A DNA stretch of 64,000 nucleotides. Source: Bradyrhizobium sp. 170 (GTDB taxonomy: Bacteria; Pseudomonadota; Alphaproteobacteria; Rhizobiales; Xanthobacteraceae). The notes under the pieces were generated by a model. That model made no database searches. It saw only the letters and a program-made list of their open reading frames with translations, and was not told the origin of the DNA. Position numbers and translations under genes: made by a program. The DNA lies in the NCBI RefSeq assembly GCF_023101085.1, contig NZ_CP064703.1, forward strand, positions 4,464,001-4,528,000. The letters run 5' to 3'. Below, one piece after another: positions 24,301 through 32,550 of this stretch (the first letter of the stretch is position 1; each line of letters begins with the position of its first letter).

Positions 24301-26600
24301 TCGCGCTGTCGCCGCCGCCGCTGGTTCGGCCCGGCACGGCGCTCAAGATCCCGGTTAAACTCGGCGGGCTCAATCCCGGCGAGGACGCCAAGATCGTCGT
24401 TGCCGCAGTCGATGTCGGCATTCTCAATCTGACCAACTACAAGCCGCCGGCGCCGGATGACTACTATCTCGGCCAGCGCCGCCTGACGTCCGAAATCCGC
24501 GACCTCTATGGGCAATTGATCGACGGCATGCAGGGTACCCGCGGCCAGATCCGGACCGGCGGCGATGGCGCCGGCGCCGAACTGAAGGGCTCACCGCCCA
24601 CGCAAAAGCCGCTGGCGCTCTATTCCGGTATTGTCACGGTCGGCACCGACGGCACTGCCGAAATCAGTTTCGACATTCCGGAATTCGCCGGCACCGCGCG
24701 GGTGATGGCGGTGGCGTGGAATTCGACCAAGCTCGGCCGCGCCACCATCGACGTCACGGTGCGCGATCCGGTGGTGCTGACGGCGACGCTGCCGCGCTTC
24801 CTGCTCAATGGCGACAAGGGCACGATGAGTTTCGATCTCGACAATGTCGAGGGCGCGCCCGGCGATTACAGCATCGGTGTCAGGACGTCGGGTCCGGTGA
24901 AGGTGACGGGTAATCCCACGACGACAGTCAAACTCGCGGCCAAGCAGCGGACCTCGATGTCGCTGGCGATCGATGCCGCCGGCGCCGGCACCGCCAATCT
25001 CGACGTCGACATCAAGGGCCCGAACGGGCTGACGCTGGCGCGGCACTATGCGCTCGACGTCAAGGCGGCGACGCAGGTGCTGGCGCGGCGCTCGATCCGG
25101 ACATTGGCAAAAGGCGAGAGCCTGACGCTGACGTCGGACATGTTCTCCGACCTGGTGTCAGGCACCGGCAGCGTGTCGCTGTCGGTCGGCCTCTCCACCG
25201 CACTCGATGCGGCGACTATTCTGAAGGCGCTGGATCGTTATCCGCATGGCTGTTCCGAGCAGATCACCAGCCGCGCGATGCCGCTGCTCTATGTCAACGA
25301 CCTGGCAGCGGGCGCGCATCTGGCGATGGATACCGCGGTCGACCAGCGCATCAAGGATGCCATCGAACGGCTGCTGGCCCGCCAAGGCTCGAACGGCTCG
25401 TTCGGCCTGTGGTCGGCCGGCGGCGACGATTCCTGGCTCGATGCCTACGTGACCGACTTCCTGACCCGCGCCCGCGAAAAGGGCTTTGCGGTGCCGGACG
25501 TGCTGTTCAAGAACGCGCTCGACCGTATCCGTAACTCGGTGGTCAACGCCAACGAGCCGGAAAAGGACGGCGGCCGCGATCTGGCCTATGGCCTCTACGT
25601 GCTCGCCCGCAATGGCGCAGCGCCGATCGGCGACTTACGCTATCTCGCCGACACCAAGCTCGCCAATCTCGCCACGCCAATCGCGAAATCACAGCTCGCA
25701 GCGGCGCTGGCCTTGGTCGGCGACAGGACGCGGGCGGAGCGGGTCTATGGCGCGGCGCTGGATGCGCTGGCGCCAAAGCCCGTGCTCGAGTTCGGTCGGG
25801 TCGATTACGGCTCGGCGCTGCGCGACGCTGCGGCGCTCGTCTCGCTCGCCAGCGAAGGCAACGCGCCGCGGGCAACGCTGACGCAGGCTGTGCAGCGGGT
25901 CGAGGTCGCGCGCGGCCTGACGCCCTACACTTCGACGCAGGAGAACGCCTGGCTGGTGCTGGCTGCACGGGCCCTGTCGAAGGAGACGCTGGCGCTGGAT
26001 ATCGATGGATCGTCGCTGAAAGCCGCGGTCTATCGCAGCTACAAGGCCGAGGCGGTGACTGGCAAGCCGGTCAAGATCACCAATACCGGCGATGCGCCGG
26101 TGCAGGCGGTGGTCTCGGTCTCGGGTTCGCCGGTTACCCCCGAGCCCGCTGCCTCCAACGGCTTCAAGATCGAGCGCAATTACTTCACGCTCGACGGCAA
26201 GCCGGCCGACGTCGCCAAGGCCAAGCAGAACGACCGCTTCGCCGTGGTGCTGAAGATCACCGAAGCCAAGCCGGAGTACGGGCACGTCATGGTGGCCGAT
26301 TATCTGCCGGCGGGGCTTGAGATCGACAACCCGCGGCTGGTGTCGTCGGGCGGCTCCGGCACGCTGGACTGGATCGAGGACGGCGAGGAGCCGGAACATA
26401 CCGAGTTCCGCGATGACCGCTTCACGGCGGCGATCGACCGCGCCAGCGACGACAAGTCGGTGTTCACGGTCGCCTACATCGTGCGCGCGGTGTCGCCGGG
26501 CAAATACGTGCTGCCGCAGGCCTATGTCGAGGACATGTACAACCCCTCGCGCTACGGCCGGACCGGCACGGGTACGGTCGAGGTGCGTCCTGCGAAATGA
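21390..26600 (+). CDS. Bacterial alpha-2-macroglobulin family protein (YfhM-like)
   Basis: 1736 residues with a signal peptide (MIGLVRATVICATLALGLTA, ending AGAA). The MG domains of the first 1000 residues include the GVYRSNETVYLTALLRDGQG motif typical of bacterial A2Ms. The thioester motif C1288-S-E-Q1291 lies in YPHGCSEQITSRAMPLLYV, followed by the helical thioester domain. It traps and covalently links invading proteases in the periplasm. Unlike E. coli YfhM, no lipobox cysteine is seen at the signal end, so it may be soluble. It overlaps pbpC by four bases (ATGA), the well-known A2M-PbpC pairing. Confidence 0.94.
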   Translation: MIGLVRATVICATLALGLTAAGAADKAFKRDELADSAVKLEAQIKSEAGPVAKSSATLRSDADAAFKRADFRVGLQILGQIAATTPEDSANWLKLAKTIFQIRSASSSEQTFLYERASTAAYIAYQRAGNQAEEADALAVLGRAMSERKLWRPALDALRLSLDMREVAEVRGQYEKMRDQHGFRLLDYTVDSDGASPRACFQFSEDLAKRVDFAPFVALAGTDKPALTSEGKQLCVDGLKHGERYNINLRAGLPSTVKESLPKSAEFNIYVRDRKPFVRFTGRAYVLPRTGQRGIPLVSVNTPSVNVNVFRIGDRNLINTVVDSDFQKTLSRYQLSDLGNERGVKVWSGELATASTLNQDVVTAFPVDQALGDLQPGVYVMTASAKGPGSGDDDGSLATQWFIVSDMGLTAFSGNDGIHVFVNSLASTEAVAKAEVRLVARNNEILATRKTDDAGHVLFEAGLARGEGGLSPALLTVMSDKADYAFLSLKTNAFDLTDRGVSGRVVPAGADAFVYAERGVYRSNETVYLTALLRDGQGNAMAGGPLTLLIERPDGVEFRRAVLPDQGAGGRSMAVPLNSAVPTGTWRVRAFTDPKGSSVGETTFMVEDYIPERIEFDVSAKEKMIKAETAVELKVAGKFLYGAPASGLQLEGDMLVAPAASGRPGYPGYQFGVGDDETASNERTPIENLPEADANGIATFPVSLAKAPTSTRPQEAQIFIRMVETGGRAVERKLVLPVAPQAALIGIKPLFGEKSVAEGDKAEFDVVFVGPDGKQLPRDGLRYELLKMESRYQWYRQNSSWEYEPVKSTKRVADGDLTLTSDKAARVSLAPQPGRYRLDVKSTEADGPVTSVQFDVGWYSDGSADTPDLLETSVDKPEYASGDTMVVSVNARTAGKLTINVLGDRLLTTQTVDVKEGTQQVRLTVGRDWGTGAYVLATLRRPLDAAALRMPGRAIGLKWFGIDKKTRTLQVALSPPPLVRPGTALKIPVKLGGLNPGEDAKIVVAAVDVGILNLTNYKPPAPDDYYLGQRRLTSEIRDLYGQLIDGMQGTRGQIRTGGDGAGAELKGSPPTQKPLALYSGIVTVGTDGTAEISFDIPEFAGTARVMAVAWNSTKLGRATIDVTVRDPVVLTATLPRFLLNGDKGTMSFDLDNVEGAPGDYSIGVRTSGPVKVTGNPTTTVKLAAKQRTSMSLAIDAAGAGTANLDVDIKGPNGLTLARHYALDVKAATQVLARRSIRTLAKGESLTLTSDMFSDLVSGTGSVSLSVGLSTALDAATILKALDRYPHGCSEQITSRAMPLLYVNDLAAGAHLAMDTAVDQRIKDAIERLLARQGSNGSFGLWSAGGDDSWLDAYVTDFLTRAREKGFAVPDVLFKNALDRIRNSVVNANEPEKDGGRDLAYGLYVLARNGAAPIGDLRYLADTKLANLATPIAKSQLAAALALVGDRTRAERVYGAALDALAPKPVLEFGRVDYGSALRDAAALVSLASEGNAPRATLTQAVQRVEVARGLTPYTSTQENAWLVLAARALSKETLALDIDGSSLKAAVYRSYKAEAVTGKPVKITNTGDAPVQAVVSVSGSPVTPEPAASNGFKIERNYFTLDGKPADVAKAKQNDRFAVVLKITEAKPEYGHVMVADYLPAGLEIDNPRLVSSGGSGTLDWIEDGEEPEHTEFRDDRFTAAIDRASDDKSVFTVAYIVRAVSPGKYVLPQAYVEDMYNPSRYGRTGTGTVEVRPAK

Positions 26601-28729
26601 GTGAGACGGCACCCATAGCGCCGCCTGCGCCTCACGGAGGGCGCTGGCGGACGATCAGAAAGGCGGTGGCGATTTCGGCCGCAGCCTTCTTGATCGCGGC
26701 CACCGCCTTCTCAGCCTGGGTCGTATCGCTCGGGCCGTTGCCGCTGGAAGAGGCGCGAAAAGTCTCAACCACCATCGTCGATCGCAACGGCAAGCTGCTG
26801 CGCGCCTATGCGATGGCGGACAGCCGCTGGCGGCTGCCGGTCGATGCGAAGATCGCAGTCGACCCCGGCTATCTGAAATTGCTGCTGGCGTATGAAGACC
26901 GCAGGTTCTGGTCGCATGGCGGCGTCGATCCGCTGGCGCTCGGGCGCGCGGCGCTTCAGTTCGGTAGCAGCGGCCGCATCGTTTCCGGCGGCTCGACCAT
27001 CACGATGCAACTGGCCCGGCTGATGGAGCCGCGGCGCGAGCGTTCGGTGTATGCGAAGCTGCGCCAGATGGTGCGCGCGGTCCAGCTCGAACGGCAACTG
27101 AGCAAGGACGAAATCCTCGATCTCTATCTGGCGCTGGCGCCGTTCGGCGGCAACCTCGAAGGCATCCGCGCTGCGTCCATCGGCTATTTCGGCAAGGAGC
27201 CGAAGCGGCTTTCGCTGGCGGAAGCAGCATTGCTGGTCGCGCTGCCGCAATCGCCGGAACGCCGCCGGCTCGACCGCTATCCGGAAGCCGCCCATGCCGC
27301 GCGCGACCGCGTGCTGGCGCGGATGGTCGAGGATGGCGTCGTGTCGAAAGACGATGCGGCGCAGGCGAGGGCGGTGGCGGTGCCGCGGCTGCGCAAGCCG
27401 ATGCCGATCCTCGCGCCGCATTCCTCCGATGCCGCGATGGCGACGGTGAAGGATACGCCGCTGATCAAGCTCACGCTGGATTCGGCCTTGCAGAAAACGC
27501 TGGAGGCGCTGGCGCGCGACCGTGCGGTGGCGCAGGGGCCGAACATCTCGGTCGCCATCATCGCCGTCGACAATGAAAGCGGCGACGTGCTGGCCCGCGT
27601 CGGCTCATCGGATTATTTCGACGAGCGCCGCGCCGGGCAGGTCGACATGACGCGCGCGGTGCGCTCGCCGGGCTCGACGCTGAAACCGTTCATCTACGGC
27701 CTCGCCTTCGAGGACGGCTTTGTTCATCCGGAAAGCCTGATCGACGACCGTCCCATTCGCTTCGGCTCCTATGCGCCGGAAAATTTCGACATGACGTTCC
27801 AGGGCACGGTGCCGGTGCGCAAGGCGCTGCAGCTCTCGCTGAACGTGCCGGCGATTGCGCTGCTCGATCGTGTCGGCTCGAGCCGGCTGTCGTCGCGGTT
27901 GAAGCAGGCCGGCGGCAATCTGGTGCTGCCGAAGGACGAGGCGCCGGGCCTTGCGATGGGCCTTGGCGGCGTCGGCGTCACCTTGCAGGATCTGGCGCAG
28001 CTCTACACGGCGTTGGCGCGGCTTGGCGCGGCGCGTCCGTTGCGCGAGATCATGCTGGCGCAAGAAAAAGATAAAGACGATCGCGAGCCGCTGCGGCTGA
28101 TGGACCAGGCCGCAGCCTGGCAGGTCGGCAACGTGCTGCTCGGAACGCCGCCGCCGGAAAACGGCGTGCACAACAGGATCGCGTTCAAGACCGGCACCAG
28201 CTACGGCTATCGCGATGCGTGGTCGGTGGGTTTCGATGGCCGCATCACGATCGGCGTGTGGGTCGGACGTCCCGACGGCGCGCCGGTGCCGGGCCTGGTC
28301 GGCCGCACTGCCGCAGCGCCAATCCTGTTCGACGCCTTTGCGCGCACCGGAAAGATCGCGGCAGCGCTGCCGAAGGCGCCGAAGGGCGCGCTGATCGCTG
28401 GCAATGCCAAGCTGCCGTTGCCGCTACGGCGCTTCCGTCCCGTCGGCGAACTGATCCGCACCGGAAACGATCAGATGCCGCGCATCCAGTTTCCGCTGAA
28501 CGGCTCGCGGATCGACGTCGACCGTTCGGACGGCGGGCAGGCCGCGCCGATGCCGGTCAAGGTGGCGGGCGGCGTGCTGCCGCTGACCGTCATGCTGAAC
28601 GGCGCCTCGGTCGGCGAGATCGACAGCCGCCGCCAGCGGCTGGTCGATCCGCCCGGGCCCGGTTTTGCCCGCCTGACGGTGATCGATGCGATGGGGGCGG
28701 CCGATACCGTCGTGATCCGGATACAGTGA
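26597..28729 (+). CDS. pbpC: Penicillin-binding protein 1C
   Basis: 710 residues. One N-terminal membrane anchor (about residues 22-45), then a GT51 glycosyltransferase domain with YEDRRFWSHGGVDPLALGRA and GGSTITMQLARL, then a transpeptidase domain with S360-T-L-K363 in SPGSTLKPFIYG and K531-T-G in KTGTSYGYRD, and the C-terminal domain typical of PBP1C. It makes and crosslinks peptidoglycan. Coupled to the A2M gene by an ATGA overlap, which suggests that wall repair and protease defence are co-expressed. Confidence 0.95.
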   Translation: MSETAPIAPPAPHGGRWRTIRKAVAISAAAFLIAATAFSAWVVSLGPLPLEEARKVSTTIVDRNGKLLRAYAMADSRWRLPVDAKIAVDPGYLKLLLAYEDRRFWSHGGVDPLALGRAALQFGSSGRIVSGGSTITMQLARLMEPRRERSVYAKLRQMVRAVQLERQLSKDEILDLYLALAPFGGNLEGIRAASIGYFGKEPKRLSLAEAALLVALPQSPERRRLDRYPEAAHAARDRVLARMVEDGVVSKDDAAQARAVAVPRLRKPMPILAPHSSDAAMATVKDTPLIKLTLDSALQKTLEALARDRAVAQGPNISVAIIAVDNESGDVLARVGSSDYFDERRAGQVDMTRAVRSPGSTLKPFIYGLAFEDGFVHPESLIDDRPIRFGSYAPENFDMTFQGTVPVRKALQLSLNVPAIALLDRVGSSRLSSRLKQAGGNLVLPKDEAPGLAMGLGGVGVTLQDLAQLYTALARLGAARPLREIMLAQEKDKDDREPLRLMDQAAAWQVGNVLLGTPPPENGVHNRIAFKTGTSYGYRDAWSVGFDGRITIGVWVGRPDGAPVPGLVGRTAAAPILFDAFARTGKIAAALPKAPKGALIAGNAKLPLPLRRFRPVGELIRTGNDQMPRIQFPLNGSRIDVDRSDGGQAAPMPVKVAGGVLPLTVMLNGASVGEIDSRRQRLVDPPGPGFARLTVIDAMGAADTVVIRIQ

Positions 28730-28746
28730 CGAAAAAGCGCCCAGCG

Positions 28747-28771
28747 ACCACAGGTTAGGGGAATCTGTGGT
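28747..28771 (+). terminator. Possible terminator after pbpC
   Basis: ACCACAG (28747-28753) pairs with CTGTGGT (28765-28771) over an 11-base loop and is followed by GTTGTTTG. The stem is short and the T-run broken, so it is at best a weak terminator. The next gene starts 36 bases later. Confidence 0.35.
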
Positions 28772-28807
28772 GTTGTTTGCAGTGCGGTTTCATCGTATGC
28801 GAACAAG

Positions 28808-30550
28808 ATGGTGGAAACCTTCCAACGCCCGCGCTTCGGAGCGGGCCAACAGCCTGTAAAACCAGCGCATTCCAGCCGCAGGCTGGCCGCGGCGTTCGAC
28901 TTTGCGACAGCGAGCCATTTTCGCGCCATCGTGTTCCTGGTGCTCTGCGGCATCGTGCTTTTCCTGCCCGGCTTCTTCAATATTCCGGCGATCGACCGGG
29001 ACGAGGCGCGGTTCGCGCAGGCGACCAAGCAGATGGTCGAGAGCGGCGACTTCGTCGACATCCGCTTCCAGGACGACGTCCGCTACAAGAAGCCGGTCGG
29101 CATCTATTGGCTACAGGCCGCCGTGGTGGAAACCGCCTCGTCGCTCGGCTTGCCGCGGGCGCAGTTGCGCATCTGGCTCTATCGGATTCCCTCCCTGATC
29201 GGCGCGATCGGCGCGGTTCTGCTGACCTACTGGGCGGCACTCGCCTTCGTTACGCGGCGCGGGGCAGCACTTGCGGCGCTGATGATGTGCAGTTCCGTCC
29301 TGCTCGGCGCCGAAGCCCGGCTCGCCAAAACGGACGCGATGCTGCTGTTGACCGTTGTCGCAGCGATGGGGGCGATGGCGCGGGTCTATCTGTCCTGGCA
29401 ACGCGGCGAGGACCCGGTGCGTCCGCCCTGGGCCGCGCCCGCGATCTTCTGGACCGCGCTGGCCGGCGGAATCCTGCTCAAGGGGCCGCTGATCCTGATG
29501 TTCGTTGGCCTCACCATCCTGGCGCTCGCGATCCTCGACCGCTCGGCGGCATGGCTGTGGCGGCTGCGCCCGGTCTGGGGGCTGATGTGGACGCCGGTGC
29601 TGGTGCTGCCATGGTTCGTCGCGATCTTCTGGCGCGCGGGCGAAGCGTTCTTTTCCAATTCGCTCGGCGGCGACATGCTGAGCAAGCTCGGCGCGCAGGA
29701 ATCCCATGGCGCGCCGCCCGGCCTCTATCTGCTGCTGTTCTGGGTCACGTTCTGGCCGGGCGCGGCGCTGGCGGGGATGGCGGCGCCGGCGGTATGGCGC
29801 GCGCGGCGGGAGCCCGGCGCGCAATATCTGCTGGCGTGGCTGGTCCCATCCTGGATCGTGTTCGAACTGGTGCTGACCAAGCTGCCGCATTACGTGCTGC
29901 CGCTCTATCCGGCGATTGCGATTCTGACCGCCGGCGCGCTGGAGCGCCGCGTGCTGTCGCGATCATGGTTGCGGCGCGGCGCGGCCTGGTGGTTTGTCGT
30001 TCCGGCGGGGGCATCCGTGATCGCCGTCATCGGCGCCATCAAGCTGACGCATTACCCCGCATTTCCGGCCTGGCCCTTCCTCGCGGCGGCGATGATCTCC
30101 GGACTGATCGCGTGGTGGATGTTCGAGGACAGCCGCGCCGAGCGCTCGCTGTTGAACGCGGTGGTCGCGGCGATGTTTCTGGCGATCGGAATCTACGGCA
30201 TCGTCATGCCGTCGCTGACGACATTGTTTCCAAGCGCCGAGATCGCGCGCGCCCTTCGCAACGTGGTCTGCGTCGGGCCGAAAGCCGCCGCGTCGGGCTT
30301 TCACGAGCCGAGCCTGGTCTTCATGACCGGCACCGGCACGCTGCTCACCGACGGATCGGGCGCCGCCGATTTCCTGGGGCAGGGCAGTTGCCGCTTCGCG
30401 CTGGTGGAATCACGCACCGAACGCGCCTTCGTTCAGCGCGCCGAAGCCATCGGGCTGCGCTACAACGTGGCGAAGCGGATCGAGGGCTATAATATCTCGC
30501 AGGGAAAGGCGGTCTCGATCGCCATCTTCCGCTCGGAAGGCACGGAGTAA
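28808..30550 (+). CDS. ArnT-like glycosyltransferase, family 39
   Basis: 580 residues with about 11-12 membrane helices. The first periplasmic loop has the catalytic-acid region PAIDRDEARFAQATKQMVES followed by KKPVGIYWLQ, the signature of ArnT and related polyprenyl-phosphate-sugar transferases. It would transfer a sugar from an undecaprenyl carrier to lipid A or another envelope acceptor on the periplasmic side. First gene of a four-gene unit with a PAP2 phosphatase, a GT2 carrier-sugar synthase and a LAB_N protein. The sugar (mannose, galacturonate or other) is not readable. Confidence 0.88.
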   Translation: MVETFQRPRFGAGQQPVKPAHSSRRLAAAFDFATASHFRAIVFLVLCGIVLFLPGFFNIPAIDRDEARFAQATKQMVESGDFVDIRFQDDVRYKKPVGIYWLQAAVVETASSLGLPRAQLRIWLYRIPSLIGAIGAVLLTYWAALAFVTRRGAALAALMMCSSVLLGAEARLAKTDAMLLLTVVAAMGAMARVYLSWQRGEDPVRPPWAAPAIFWTALAGGILLKGPLILMFVGLTILALAILDRSAAWLWRLRPVWGLMWTPVLVLPWFVAIFWRAGEAFFSNSLGGDMLSKLGAQESHGAPPGLYLLLFWVTFWPGAALAGMAAPAVWRARREPGAQYLLAWLVPSWIVFELVLTKLPHYVLPLYPAIAILTAGALERRVLSRSWLRRGAAWWFVVPAGASVIAVIGAIKLTHYPAFPAWPFLAAAMISGLIAWWMFEDSRAERSLLNAVVAAMFLAIGIYGIVMPSLTTLFPSAEIARALRNVVCVGPKAAASGFHEPSLVFMTGTGTLLTDGSGAADFLGQGSCRFALVESRTERAFVQRAEAIGLRYNVAKRIEGYNISQGKAVSIAIFRSEGTE

Positions 30551-30551
30551 G

Positions 30552-31397
30552 ATGGGCGCAAACTCCGTGGTTGGCGAATCCCAGAATTATGCTTCGCGCT
30601 TCGTGAAGCTGGCGTGGTTGTCGCTGGCGCAACTCGTGCGCTCGCCGTCGCATTCGCGGCGCGCCGAGGCTGCACGGCGGGCGGCGCGACACATGTTGTG
30701 GCTGTCGGCCGGTCTTGGCGCTGCAATCATCGTGCTGATGTACGCGATCGACGCGTGGGAAATCGCCCAGATGCCGAAACGCGGCACACCGTCGCTGTGG
30801 TGGGTCCGCATTCTCACCGATTTCGGCAAGGACGAATATGTGCTGGCGGTGCTGGTTATATTGCTGATTGCGGTCGCGATCGCTGCACCGGCCTTGCGCG
30901 GCATCCAGCGCTCGCTGCTGCTCGGCCTGGGAACGCGGCTGCAGTTCATTTTCTGCGCGGTCGCCGCGTCCAGTCTGGTCACCGAAGTGCTGAAATACAG
31001 CATCGGCCGCGGCCGGCCGTTTGTCGGCGGCGAGGCCAATGCCTTTCACTTCTCGCACTTCGCGGGCAACCCGGCCTATTACAGTTTTCCTTCCGGCCAC
31101 GCCACGACCGCGTTTGCGCTCGCCTTCGCCGTGTCGGTCGTCTGGCCCCAGGCGCGCCATGCGATGGCCGTCTATGCCCTGATCATTGCGGCGACCCGTC
31201 TGGTATTGCTGGCCCATCATCCGAGCGACGTCGTGGCCGGCGCGATGGTCGGCATCATCGGTGCGATGTTCGTGCGATACTGGTTTGCGGCCCGGCGGCT
31301 CGGATTTGCGATCCAGCGCGACGGTAGCATCGTGTCCCTTGTCGGGCCCTCGTCCGGGCGCCTCAAAAGGGTTGCCCGCGGCGCTTTCGCCCCATAA
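30552..31397 (+). CDS. PAP2-family membrane phosphatase
   Basis: 281 residues with about six membrane helices. The three phosphatase motifs are present: KYSIGRGRP, PSGHATTAFAL and the R-x(5)-H-x(3)-D type segment RLVLLAHHPSDVVAG. Such enzymes remove phosphate from lipid A (LpxE/LpxF) or recycle undecaprenyl pyrophosphate. It starts one base after the GT39 stop. With a carrier-sugar transferase pair around it, lipid A dephosphorylation is a fair hypothesis. Confidence 0.88.
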   Translation: MGANSVVGESQNYASRFVKLAWLSLAQLVRSPSHSRRAEAARRAARHMLWLSAGLGAAIIVLMYAIDAWEIAQMPKRGTPSLWWVRILTDFGKDEYVLAVLVILLIAVAIAAPALRGIQRSLLLGLGTRLQFIFCAVAASSLVTEVLKYSIGRGRPFVGGEANAFHFSHFAGNPAYYSFPSGHATTAFALAFAVSVVWPQARHAMAVYALIIAATRLVLLAHHPSDVVAGAMVGIIGAMFVRYWFAARRLGFAIQRDGSIVSLVGPSSGRLKRVARGAFAP

Positions 31398-31468
31398 AAG
31401 CGGACGCCGCCTGACGGCCCAATACGCCCGGTTCCGGGTTCTCCCAAACCAACCAGACGAGTGCCGAT

Positions 31469-32212
31469 TTGACACCTTCCGACACAGATGCGGTCGCCGT
31501 TTCCATCGTTGTGCCGGTGCGCAACGAAGCGGAGAACGTCGCGCCGCTGGTTGCGGAAATCGTCGGCGCGCTCGACGGCCGATGGGTCTACGAAATCATC
31601 TATGTCAACGATGGCTCGACGGATGCGACCGCCGGACGGCTGGCTGATCTGATGAAGCAGCACCGTCAGCTCCGGCAACTCAAACACGCCAATTCTTCCG
31701 GGCAGTCGGCGGCGGTGCGCAGCGGGGTGCGGGCCGCGCGCGGCGCCATCGTGGCGACGCTGGACGGCGACGGCCAGAACAATCCGGTGTTCCTGCCGGA
31801 CCTGATCGCGGCGGTCGAAAACGGCGGTGGACGCGTCGGCCTTGCGGCCGGCCAGCGGGTCGGGCGCAAGGACACCGGTTTCAAGAAATTGCAGTCGAGG
31901 ATCGCCAATGGCGTGCGCAATGCGATCCTGCGCGACGGCACCCGCGACACCGGCTGCGGGCTGAAGGCGTTCCCGCGCGAGGTGTTCCTCTCGATGCCCT
32001 ATTTCGATGGTCTGCATCGGTTCCTGCCGGCGCTGGTGCGCCGCGAAGGCCTCGGCATCGCCTATGTCGACGTTGTCGATCGTCCGCGCCGTTCCGGCGT
32101 GTCCAATTATGGCTTCTTTGACCGGCTATGGATCGGGATCATGGATCTTGCTGGCGTGTGGTGGCTGATCCGCCGCAAGAAGCCGACGCCCGCTGTGACC
32201 GAGGTTCTCTGA
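31469..32212 (+). CDS. Polyprenyl-phosphate sugar synthase, glycosyltransferase family 2
   Basis: 247 residues from TTG 31469. N-terminus VAVSIVVPVRNEAENVAPLV, the nucleotide-binding part with YVNDGSTDAT, and the acceptor motif LDGDGQNNP are those of dolichol-phosphate-mannose-synthase-like GT2 enzymes (ArnC/DPM group). There is no C-terminal membrane domain, unlike ArnC. It would load a sugar onto undecaprenyl phosphate for the GT39 enzyme. No better start than TTG 31469 is seen; the start is 71 bases after the PAP2 stop. It overlaps the next gene by one base. Confidence 0.87.
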   Translation: MTPSDTDAVAVSIVVPVRNEAENVAPLVAEIVGALDGRWVYEIIYVNDGSTDATAGRLADLMKQHRQLRQLKHANSSGQSAAVRSGVRAARGAIVATLDGDGQNNPVFLPDLIAAVENGGGRVGLAAGQRVGRKDTGFKKLQSRIANGVRNAILRDGTRDTGCGLKAFPREVFLSMPYFDGLHRFLPALVRREGLGIAYVDVVDRPRRSGVSNYGFFDRLWIGIMDLAGVWWLIRRKKPTPAVTEVL

Positions 32213-32550
32213 TGCTGATTCAGTACGGCCAGGCGCTCGGCGACTATCTCTACGATGTCTTCGTCGCCAAGTTCGATTTCTGGCTGGCCTTCGGGCTGTG
32301 CGCGCAATTGCTGTTCACCGCACGCTTCCTGGTGCAGTGGATATCGAGCGAGCGCGCCGGACGAAGCGTGATACCGATTGCGTTCTGGTTCTTCTCGATG
32401 GGAGGGGGGCTGATGACGCTGGTCTATGGCGTCGCCAAGCGTGAGCCCGTGATCATCATCGGCCAGTCGCTGGCCACCATCATCTATATCAGAAACATCA
32501 TGCTGATCGTCAGGCACCGCGGCAAGGCGTCGAAGACACTGGACCGCTGA
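32212..32550 (+). CDS. Lipid-A-disaccharide synthase N-terminal domain (LAB_N) membrane protein
   Basis: 112 residues with three or four helices: LAFGLCAQLLFTARFLVQWI, IPIAFWFFSMGGGLMTLVYG, and VIIIGQSLATIIYIRNIMLI. The R-F-x-V-Q-W-x-x-S-E core is diagnostic of the LAB_N family. These small proteins often accompany carrier-sugar glycosyltransferases and may act as flippase-like or accessory subunits; that role is inferred. ATG 32212 overlaps the GT2 stop (TGATG). The stop lies immediately next to the stop of the convergent Na/Pi cotransporter gene. Confidence 0.88.
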   Translation: MLIQYGQALGDYLYDVFVAKFDFWLAFGLCAQLLFTARFLVQWISSERAGRSVIPIAFWFFSMGGGLMTLVYGVAKREPVIIIGQSLATIIYIRNIMLIVRHRGKASKTLDR

